From Halichondria panicea (Eukaryota; Porifera; Demospongiae; Suberitida; Halichondriidae): a DNA stretch of 64,000 nucleotides. The position numbers were made by a program, and so were the translations under genes. The notes under the pieces were generated by a model. That model ran no database searches. It was not told where the DNA came from and saw only the letters and a list, made by a program, of their open reading frames with translations. The stretch covers positions 2,174,201-2,238,200 of the forward strand of contig NC_087379.1 in assembly GCF_963675165.1 (NCBI RefSeq). The letters are read 5' to 3'. This document shows positions 52,736-62,460 of this stretch, in pieces (position 1 is the first letter of the stretch; each line of letters begins with the position of its first letter).

Positions 52736-54428
52736 CTATTCTGTAGTGATAGAAAACAGTGATGTGACCATAGCTACAACGTAAGCATGAATACACAACT
52801 CACTAGTATCAGTTGAGGGGGTGGGTTGCTCTGGAGGCTCACTGCCCTGAACACTGCCAGGGGGCTGGGTCACTGGCTCAGAACCAGTAGCAGCACCTAG
52901 AGGGAAGAAGAGCTCATACAACTGCATGAGTCCCAGCTCTATGTCATGAGCATACTATTCGGTAGCAATTGTGTCAGGTGGAATTATGGCTTAGTTACAC
53001 ACAGGTGTGAAGATGCTTGCTATCTATACACACACACAGAATTTTCAGAGTGAATTAGATGACAGTGTGGTGTGGTGTGGGGGGGGATCAGTTAATTACC
53101 GTAAGATCTCGATTTAAATTGACACTTTTTAATAATTATGAAGCCAGAGGTCGCATCTTTGGAGGTTAAACAATTATTGAAGTCCTGGTGTCGCATATTG
53201 CGTCTAATTGGAGGTAACTTTACAGATTCTACTTGCCTCGATTCCAGGCTGCTTAAAAACACTGATTTTCCAGTAGGCTACAATCAAGGCTAGAGAGTGG
53301 CTACATTTACCTCTATTTAGAACACGACATTAAAAAATAATTATCAACGCAGCTGTCGCTACTTTTAGAGGTCAGAAAATTGCTGAAGCTCCTGGGTGTT
53401 GCATATTTGGAGGGTCGCCTTAAATCAAGGTCTTACGGTACTCAATCCAGTTGCTGTGTGATTGCATTGTACACTAGTACAACATTTCAAGCTATAACAA
53501 ACATTTATACCTCTGAGGAAAGCATAGTCAGCAGCATCGTCCTGGGCTATAGAGGGGTGACTGGCGTGGGAGTCCAGTCTCGTTCGACCACGCCCCAACT
53601 GGTCAGTGGCAAAGTCCCTGAGCAATCCTCTGGTTCTAAATCGCCATTGGTCCTATAGTGAGGCAGGTAGGACGTGGAGAGGCATGATCAAAACATTCTT
53701 GGACAATGCGTGATGATTGAGCAATCAGTCAGTCATAAACAAATGTACCTGTCAGGCCAAATGTAGCTAAGCCTATTACATGAAATGGGACAAAACCTTG
53801 CATTAGCTGAACGCACAATTAATGGTTAATTCATGCATAACACTCACATTTAGTGTCTCATACGTGTCTGAGATGAGAGCGATGAACACGGACAGTACAA
53901 TGTAGATGAACAGTGACACAAAGACGTAGATGTATATCTTGGAGAAAATCCATATAGCTGTAGGCGTATGTGACATTTCAGCGTAAGTATTAAACACATC
54001 GTCTCCGTTGATTAGACCAAAGAGGCACTCAGACGTGACAGTGGTATCGCGGAACTATAAAGAGAGGGGAAAGAAAGAGACTGTCACATAATTATCATAC
54101 AAAAAAAGGAGATTGGCCAACTAACATTCTATAGCACAAGGGAATATACAGAATATAGGGATGCGTTCTCACAAAGACAAAACCATATATAACTACCTTA
54201 GGATGGTAGGGTCCGAGTACGAGCCAGCCGAGCAGTAAAAATGAGATGTAGAGGATTCCAACACACACTCCAAAACGGAGCACACTAGGCATCGCCACTT
54301 TGAGTGTGATGAGCAGCACGTTGTATGTTTCAAAGTAGCTGAGGAACCTCAAGAGTCCACACCACTGGCCAAACACAGCCAGTCCCAAGATGATACTTGT
54401 GGCATCCACCAGGGCTGTGGAGTCAGGG

Positions 54429-54490
<62 letters not shown>

Positions 54491-57400
54491 AGGGCTGAGG
54501 GTTATTGCCAACTACACGAGACACTAGCACTGATCATGAAGTGCTAACCTTCGGCCAGAGGAGTTTTATGCAATAAATGCATGTATGGTATGTATGCATG
54601 AGCATAGAAGCTGGCTAAGCAGCGAGTAACAGAAGCAATAAAACTAGAGGCATGTGCTGAAACTTTTGAGTTTTAGTAGTGCATGAAACTTATTTCAAAA
54701 CTCTCAAACATGCACTGTGGACTATGATCACAGCAAAGTCAGCAAAGAAGCTTGCATGGAGTTTTGAACTCCTGGTATGTTCTGGGGCTAGACAGAGGAG
54801 GTTGGACACTCGTCATAATGTTTTACAGAAGAAATGTGCGTACATGGAGAGATACACAGAAACCTACAGAGAATAGTAGCTATCTTAGCTAAGACAAAAG
54901 ACTGCAAACGATTTTCGTACTCCATACTAGTAGTGATCCTTAAGCGTCAAAAATGCAGCGATCGTCGCACTAAAAAGCCTGAACCGACACGACAAACAAA
55001 CAGACATAGTACAGAGACAACCGTAAGTCTCTGTACTACTCGCTACTATGGGACGAGCCTCAGGGCTCGCCCCAATAACCCGCTAACCGCTAAGTAGACA
55101 CTTCAATGGTTGGGCAAAATTACATCTCTAATGAGCCTATGTACAAGAAAGAGAGCCAAACCATAAAAGAGTATGGAAAATATGAAGACAATTACATGTT
55201 TTTAAAAGCTAGCAATTAATAACCCACCTGATAACAAATGATTAGTTTCATGACAGAGCCGACAATGACCATCACATTACTGATGGTGATCATTACCAAC
55301 CAGCCGTCAATCAGCGGCCAGAAATGTTTCACTTTCAGTTTCCAAGTGAACCGTTGAACAAAGAAAGAACGAATAGTTTTGAAGAGCCACACAGAGTAAG
55401 TGAGTGAACCAAGACACTGGATAATGGAGATCAGGGAAATAAACATGACAATAGCATCCACAGTTGTTGAGCCAACATCAGTGAACACAAACGCATCTGT
55501 ATAGAAGGAAGCAAAGTCAATGGTGGATATTAGTAGTTTAACTTTTTATATGAAAGTGTGTTGCTTCAAATAATCATAAAAAGGCTAGAGTATATAATGC
55601 ACACAGCAATAGAACATAATGATAGCTTATAATCGTTGTCTCCATTACCCATATTCGTGATGATCTTCTTTGAGCTATCACAGGCTCTTGTTTTAGTGAC
55701 CACATTCATGTCCACTGGCATGATGCCCTTGTCATGACTGTTGACAATATGAAACTGGGGAGGGAAGGGGAAATAGTTAGTGCATTACCAGGGTTTCATC
55801 TATTGGGGGGGGGGGGGGGGGGGCGAGGGGGAAGCTTCCCCCCCCCCAAAGAAAGGGGAAAATAGGAGGAAGAGAGAGTTTGAGCACTAGACCCAGCATT
55901 ATCTATAGACACGTCTTTTGCTAGAGGATGATTGGTCATCATCCATCATCTAGTCTTACCACAAATCTATTCATTGCTTTTGATACATGTGGCTTCTAGT
56001 GTTGTATACGGTGCACAATTACAAACCAGATACCACGTTACATGGAGTTGCCTGTCAATGCACATTGCTAGGAGTACATTGCTAATAGGCACCAACAACA
56101 AACAATATAGGGGGTGTGGTAACCAGAAATTGGTTGGTGTGACCTCCAAATTTTTGCGCTAGCGCACGGTTTCGCCCCTCAAACTTAAAATCCTAGATGA
56201 AACCCTGATTACTTACGAGGTTTGGTAGGTACGTGCATTAAATGTATTGATGCCTTGGATAGTTTAGGGGGGAATTTTTCAGTGAATCAGTATTTCACGT
56301 CTCGAAAGTGTTAATTTTCTGCACCTCAAATGTTATTGCAAAATGCTACAGAACTCAAAGGAAGACAACACACACGCTTCAGACGGCCCCTTACAATGAA
56401 AACACTGAACAAAAGGGTGATACATTACTCTTGTTATAGACTTCCTTGTTGAATGCATAGCTTTTTGATTCACATGCATGCTATATACGTATACTTCCTT
56501 TGTGAGGAATTAGCGAGCATACACAAGTAGGCACACGTACTGAGATATTGAACTGGAAGCACTTTGCCACTTTCTCATGCTCAAGTTGATAGGCAGAGGT
56601 GATGGTCAGGTCCATGTGGATGTCAGCAACACTGAGCATGTGGAAGCAGACATAATTATAGAAAGTACATCAGAACAAGTTACTCTAGCATAATTATTGT
56701 GGCCACCCACCCTCTCTATTTTAATAAATTATTAATAGGCCCCACATCTAGCCTGTACAATGTACATATGAATCAAGCTGTGTTAGGCAGGCCACCTCTT
56801 GATCGGAGCCACTGTTGGGTCTGCCCAAGGCCATCACTAAATAATTATAGTTACAATAATTATTCTCAAGCGTCGCAATAATGCACACCAACAGTGCACA
56901 TGCAGGTGAGTAGTTGACTTACCCTGGAAGATCTGCTTGTAATTGCTTCCAGCTCACAGCATCGTCGATAGGGTCAGAGGTGTTGAGAATATCATACCTA
57001 TCTGTGTGCAGGGAAAGAGTGTACTTTCGTAGTTCCTGATCGAATAATAATTGAGCAACTGATCGAATAATAATTTCAATTAATGCACATGTACATCTAT
57101 AATTATGCATACATAGAAGTTATAAATCGTACAGTTATTGCTGGCTATTGGCCACCTGTGATGATGTTAGGGGAGACCCTGTACAACAGGGAGGTGGGAT
57201 CAATCGCTCCAGACTCGTGTCTACGAATCCTGAGGTGTAGATGTGGCATTTTCGATTGGTTAGTGCCCTCGGATAGGTCCCATTGGTATCCATACGGACC
57301 CACAGCCACTTCCTCCAGGTTGAAATACTAAAAACAGATATTAAGTAAGCCAATTTTGAATACGTACAGTAAATCTTTCGGACTTGGGCTGCGTGTACAT

Positions 57401-59141
57401 TACTGGGGCAAAGTTTTACATGCAATAAGACGATTGGAGACATAAATGTAAGTACGTACGGCCCTCCTAACTTTTAGACTCACAAAGTTAGCTAACTACT
57501 ATCTGTAATTGCTGTAGCCTCTATTAAATAGTTGGTCCCCTATGTATAGCTCAATCCAAAATTTGCATCGATCTAAAGCTGGCTACGAGTGACCCCACCT
57601 GGAAGGCTGTGTGGTTGAGCTGCTGGAACAGTTCCTCATTGGTATAGAGGACTCTTATTGGACTGGGCAGAGGGTTGGAAAATGCCGGCTCAGCGGCATT
57701 GATCACAAACAGCTGTATGAAAGTTTTCTTGTTGCCATGTATGAAATCCGTTACAGTAAACTTTGAGTTCGCAAACAGGACCAGCTGCGTGTGTGTGTGT
57801 TTTGTAGATCACTAACATTATTTTTGCAACTGAACTTACTTGTGTTGTCACTAGAATAATGCTCAGCAGCTGGACTACTAGTTTCCACGGAAACTGCTTC
57901 TTTGTTGGATGATTCCATTTCTCGAAAGGGTTCATGAAGTGATATTGTAGCGTTTTCTTCATATTGCGGGCATCCATGTCATCATCTTGGGAGGAGGAGA
58001 GTTGTTTATGTTGTTGCCCTAAGTTACAGTCGAAACATGCTCCAAGTGTCAGGTTGTACAGGATGTGCGGTGCTGTGTGTGTGTGTGTGTGCATGTGTGT
58101 GCATGTGTGTGCATATTAATCCAGCTTCTTAGTTCTACATAACAGCATAAGAATATCGACTTACAGCCGCGGGTACAATGATATCAACGCTAGTTGCTAT
58201 GTACTAGATCAGAGAACGTGATGAGTTGTACTGCAGCTTCTGCGATGTTATTGTGCTAAACCTTAGAAATCTATTAGAAGCTCTATCAAGCCAAGGAAAC
58301 AGTGGATTTTGGGTTGTTTGTGCATTGTTTTTTTAGTGTAGATAGTTATTGACTTGCAGTATTTCTGTCAGGCATCTTGTTCTTTTTTTAAAGTTGTGTT
58401 TGTTGACTAATCCAGTCTGCTGACCTATCCAGCCATCACTTTTATAATAAAAAATTACTTGCAGCAATGTACAGTGTAGCTTTGGTTTTATGGTCGGGGT
58501 GACATCAATATCACCTCCCCCCTAGCTGCTTCCAGATCTAGGGGATGATGTCTACCTCAGTTCTGGGAATATCATAGTGTAATGCAATAGCCCTGGATGT
58601 GGCCACGAAGTAGGCTAATGCAACAAACCACAACATATCAGCTTCACTTACATGCACCTACACTATTAAAGGGTTTCAGTGATAGGAAAACACACTAGAG
58701 GTAGCGATAGTGTACAAAGTTGGAGGTAAGCCCTTATACATGTACCGGTAAGGGTTAGGGAAACATTATACACAACACACAACACATTACAGCTTTGATT
58801 AACATGCTAACTAACCACGGTGGTTAGATCCCAAATACTGATACACACACCTAAACTAAGGGCTGGTGGAGTGAGAAGTTTTTGGGAGGAAGAACTTTCT
58901 ATTTTTTTGCATGCAGCAATAATTATTGTTCTATGCATTAAGATAAATACTGAATGATTAAATTATTACCTTTCTTGCAGCACTCGTCACATGTCATTCC
59001 TGCATCCGACTCGTCGCTGCTCCTGAGGGTGTCTATATTATGCAGGGGGTCAAACACATCAGGATCGTCCTGGCCAGTGGAGCCATAGTTGGTGGAGAAT
59101 ACACTACCTCCCTTCGACTTCCTGGACATCTCATACGACAT
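52736..59141 (-). CDS. MCOLN-like: TRPML (mucolipin) channel 2
   Basis: Twelve exons: 58970-59141, 57840-58072, 57599-57784, 57156-57327, 56923-57001, 56541-56631, 55649-55754, 55228-55496, 54197-54430, 53848-54054, 53511-53652 and 52736-52896. All are in phase, 683 residues. Tandem paralogue of TRPML1 with the same exon boundaries, except that its exon 8 (269 bases) equals exons 8 plus 9 of TRPML1 (119 + 150), so an intron was lost here or gained there. NPFEKWNHPTKKQFPWKLVV precedes TM1; the pore SECLFGLINGDDVF has its filter at about 530. The cytosolic tails differ: here Pro/Ser-rich, ending FSITTE. A CDECC motif ends exon 1. Probably an endolysosomal cation channel. Confidence 0.93.
53097..53440. 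mobile_element. MITE in TRPML2 intron 11
   Basis: Ends taccgtaagatctcgattta and taaatcaaggtcttacggta; 344 bases, with ggtcgcat units repeated inside. It has the same terminal 'taccgta' as several families in this window. Confidence 0.8.
54432..54488 (-). repeat. CA (sense) microsatellite forming the acceptor of TRPML2 exon 9
   Basis: About 28 GT units on the plus strand end exactly at the exon (54430), reading (CA)nG at the acceptor. Confidence 0.85.
55789..56206. mobile_element. MITE of the CAGGGTTTCATCTA family in TRPML2 intron 6
   Basis: Ends cagggtttcatcta and tagatgaaaccctg; attac flanks both sides (55784-55788 and 56207-56211). A long G run follows the left end. It belongs to the same family as 31030-31281, also with a 5-base duplication. 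Confidence 0.8.
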
Positions 59142-59798
59142 GAGGATCTAGGAGCAGACCTGATCGTTACAAGATTAAATATTCAGTGTCTGCAGAAAAA
59201 ATCAAAATCAGTGAGACTCAATGAATATTAAAAGTGGGTAGATATAATTATAAACAATCTACAAGCAATAAGTATGCATTGCATATTGATTGATGTTAGG
59301 GCAACTACTTAAACAATGGGAGACAACACAAAGACTAGACCATGCATGCAGATCTACATGGGCTTACCTCAACCTCAAGAGTAGCTCTAATGATTTGGTT
59401 TAATGCTCAAAACTCTGATGAGCTCCAGTGGCGTAGCCAGGATTTTGGGAAGGGCAGGGCTCAAATTATTTGAGCAGGGCCAGAGCGTAACACCTAAATA
59501 AAAGGTCATCACTTTTCCTCAGCAGTCAGCAGGCATTAGATGGCCCTGCCCACATTTCCATTCAATGACATCATTCTAGTAACTATGCATGCAGAATACA
59601 TGCACACAGATCACGGTAATTCAAGTGTTGATAAAGCACAAAAGGGGGGGGGCTCTAGCCCCTCAGCCCCCCCTCTGCCTACGCCACTGAGCTCGCAGAT
59701 GAGCTGTGTACAGTATCAACTAACAGTAGATATAATAATATTCAGCAGTGCCGGCTAGCCTCGAATCCAGGCTAGTGCCGAGCCCCAGTGCACAATAT
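59142..59798. other. upstream region of TRPML2
   Basis: Promoter side of TRPML2, interrupted by a MITE at 59420-59694. A small palindrome, ctagcctcgaatccaggctag in type, lies at about 59756-59775. No gene seen. Confidence 0.4.
59420..59694. mobile_element. MITE with 'agtggcgtag' ends
   Basis: gagctccagtggcgtag at the left and ctacgccactgagctc at the right are inverted repeats; 275 bases. A related end (cctacgccactggac) is at about 15483. No gene. Confidence 0.7.
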
Positions 59799-59957
59799 TA
59801 ACTTCAATCTAGCCTCGATTCCAGGCCGATCTGTCTCTAATTGAACGCTAGGTCGCCTCCTAGCCTGGTATTGATTGTATCTGGGCGTGCATCTGGGCGT
59901 GACTTCGTTATTATTATTAAGTCCATGTGGTCAAATGAAAATTGAATAAAATTAATG

Positions 59958-60496
59958 ATGGCTTCTAAGTTTGTTCTTTGTAGGTTATGTTGCAGCACTG
60001 ATGCCATACAAAACAGAAGATATAAACATTAATTTTGTTCAGCAGTAAGGCTCTCAAAGAAGATATTCCAGGGAGGCTCAGTCTTGCATTGGATCTGCCT
60101 GTTAGTGATTCAGATGGCCTGTCAAAGATTGTCTGTTTTTCTTGTATCAAGAAGATAGAGTCCATAGAGGCGTTCAGGCTCCTGGCCAGACATAGCTACC
60201 AGAAACAAGTGTCCAAAGAGCAGCTCCCTAGTAGTCCAGTAAGATCAGCCCCTAAGAAAAGGACTAAGGACACGAGTGGTTCCGATGCATCTTCTTTCAC
60301 TGTGAGCTCGCGTCCATCAGCAAAGAGGAGTACCATCGGGGTTCGAGGAAAAAGGCTTACTTTTACTCCTGCACAAAGTAGGAAATTTTTAATGTGATAG
60401 TGTTGTTGTAAATAAAATTATTTTTTTAGCTCACATTGATGGTCCACATAATGCCAGTGCCTCGACATCATCTGCAATCGCTGTGGAGCTAGAGGG
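59958..60496 (+). pseudogene. ZAD-like zinc-finger gene fragment
   Basis: The first piece reads MASKFVLCRLCCSTDAIQN, with the C-x2-C of a ZAD (zf-AD) domain. After a frame change near 60020-60035 it continues as a region with KIVCFSCIKKIESIEAFRLL, the second C-x2-C and helix of the same domain, then a Lys/Ser-rich linker ending near 60378. A possible second exon is 60430-60495. ZAD domains mediate dimerisation in insect zinc-finger proteins. The frame change means it is broken or has a small unrecognised intron. No C2H2 fingers follow inside the element. Confidence 0.5.
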
Positions 60497-60646
60497 TAGG
60501 TCAGAAACTATCCAGTTTGCAGCCAACATTGGAGCACCAGGAGGGGCAAATGCTCTAAGCTCACCTAGGTGTGCATAGGCAGGACGAAAGTCAGAGCTCC
60601 TACAGAACATACATAATAATCACAACGGGAGTTATTAATAACTTAC

Positions 60647-60893
60647 CACTTGTAAACACAGTGTGCTTCGTCCATAGCTATTGCCACTACCGGTAAAGAG
60701 GAATTGAGTGGAGGCTCTAGTAATAGCATCCTCCAACGATAGTCTTCAACAACAGCCTCTGGGGCAGTGAACAGCAGACGGTACTTTCCATCCGACACAT
60801 CTTTGTTAGTGGCAACAAGACTTCTGTCGATTCCCTTATTACTACTGAGGATGGCAGCAGAAGCACCTCTAGTGTTCAGACTCCTGACCTGGT
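60647..60893 (-). pseudogene. RecQ-like helicase exon fragment, minus strand
   Basis: An open stretch with DQVRSLNTRGASAAILSSNK, LLFTAPEAVVED and a DEAH box (VVAIAMDEAHCVYKW), followed by a good donor site at 60646. These correspond to helicase motifs Ia to II of RecQ-family superfamily 2 helicases. Motif I and all C-terminal motifs are missing. It is similar to the plus-strand piece at 61388-61630. Confidence 0.7.
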
Positions 60894-60948
60894 CAGTCCG
60901 ATTAAAATACGTATTTTAATCGGCCTGGAATCGAGGCTAGATTGAAGT

Positions 60949-61765
60949 TAGCCTCGGTCCCAGGCCGATTTTTTTTTAATAGAACGAAGTTGAAAAATAC
61001 GGCCTGGTATTGATTGTATCTGGGCGTGGCAGGAACAGGAAACAAAAGCAGAGATTCTTTACATTTTGTTTCCTGCTTTTTTTCTGTAATACTAAAGGTG
61101 TACGTAGAGGCATTTTACTCCCGTAAAAGTTACAGTAATTTAGCTCCGTGTCATGTTCTCAATTTATAGCTAGCTAGCTAGCTATGGCATGCAACGCGTT
61201 GTCTTGTTTGAAGCAAGATGGCCTCACTCTCGATCTCATGGCAGAACAGGCCCAGGCTCTCAAGCTCCTGTTTGAGGGAAGGGACGTGTTTATCTGGTTC
61301 CCAACGGGGTATGGCAAGTCTCTCTGCTATATCAGTTGCTACCCTTTTTAATGGACTACAAGCTAGGTAGGACCAAGGCTCCTCCTGTTGACAAAAGTGT
61401 TGTTCTTGTTAATTGTCTCTCCCCTTGTATCTCTCATCATGAGACTCATGATTGACCAGATCAGGAGTCTAAACAATAGAGGTGTTTCTGCTGCCATCCT
61501 CAGTAGCAATAAAGGAATCGACAAAGATTTGATTGCCACTGCCAAAGAAGTGTCTTCTGGGAAGTATTTCCTGCTGTATACTGCCCCAGAGGCTGTTGTT
61601 GAAGACCACTGTTGGAGGATTCATTTTTTGTTGTACCACAAGTCAATTTGTTTTTATGTATTAAAAAACCACGCCCAGATCACGCCCAAATACAATCAAT
61701 ACCAGGCCTATAGTAGGCGACCTAGCGTTCAATTGGAGACGGATCGGCCTGGGGTCGAGGCTAGG
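60949..61765. mobile_element. inverted-repeat element carrying RecQ-like gene piece (element II)
   Basis: The left end ttagcctcggtcccaggccg and right end cggcctggggtcgaggctag are inverted, with further complementary subterminal stretches (cctggtattgattgtatc and the reverse near 61690). It abuts element I end to end. About 817 bases, filled mainly by the helicase fragment. Confidence 0.6.
61183..61630 (+). pseudogene. RecQ-like helicase fragment, plus strand
   Basis: Begins MACNALSCLKQDGLTLDLMA and has a Walker A motif PTGYGKSLCY. After at least two frame changes it goes on through VSPLVSLIM and DQIRSLNNRGVSAAILSSNK to YTAPEAVVED. It is truncated before the DEAH box and broken into three reading stretches. 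Together with the minus-strand piece it shows that one helicase gene family is repeated inside this element type. Confidence 0.7.
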
Positions 61766-62460
61766 CTACCCCTGGCTTTACTGAATTAACTAGCTGTGTC
61801 TGCTGTCTAGTTGGACCAGATTTAGCTAGATAATGGGGTAGAGAATAGTTGAGCGGTGCTGTGTGTAGCTTGAACTGTACTGGCTGGCAAGAATCTAGTA
61901 AGCACCCTATGCACTGATAACTTGTCAGAATGAAGGGTATGTTCTAGGGATCTGGACAGCTGTACATCCAAAGGAGCCAAGGAGTGCCAATCATCTTCTC
62001 CCAGTCTCTGACACGCTAAACAAAACGAGCTAGAACTGGGAGTCCCAGCTAGAATTGCTAGCCGGATCTAGACTAATAGAATGACATGGAGGAGTGGTGA
62101 GGCCGGATCCACACTAATTGATCGACCTAAAGACGCTCCTGTTCCAGATTTCACGAATGGCAAGGAAAGGGATACAGAGTCATGCAGGCAGGCCAGTTTG
62201 TCCATATTGTCATCGAATGTGGTTGATGAGCTTTCTAGACTGGAATCTGACTGAGTCATGCATGCAGCTAGGGTGCCCCCATCTACAACTACCACGCATG
62301 CATGCAATGAATTTTAGTTCATACAATAACATGACTTCATTCCAGCATAGATAAAGAGAATCCAGTTGACATATAATACAATCTGGAAGCTAACTACGTG
62401 GTGCCATGCAAAGTGCATGCACACGATGCATGTTAGTTCATAACTAGACTGGCGGCGATA
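61766..62460. other. spacer, no gene seen
   Basis: No supported exon on either strand. It holds several gctagc and catgcatg motifs but no clear repeat element. Confidence 0.4.

Larger units (their letters stand above)
59799..60950. mobile_element. inverted-repeat element carrying ZAD-like and RecQ-like gene pieces (element I)
   Basis: Perfect inverted ends of at least 30 bases: left 59801-59830 (acttcaatctagcctcgatt..), right 60919-60948. Inside, a plus-strand zinc-finger gene piece (59958-60496) faces a minus-strand helicase exon (60647-60893). The neighbouring element II (60949-61765) has related ends and a second helicase piece. No transposase of a known family was recognised. Either the element captured host exons, or these are its own genes in decayed form. 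Confidence 0.6.
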
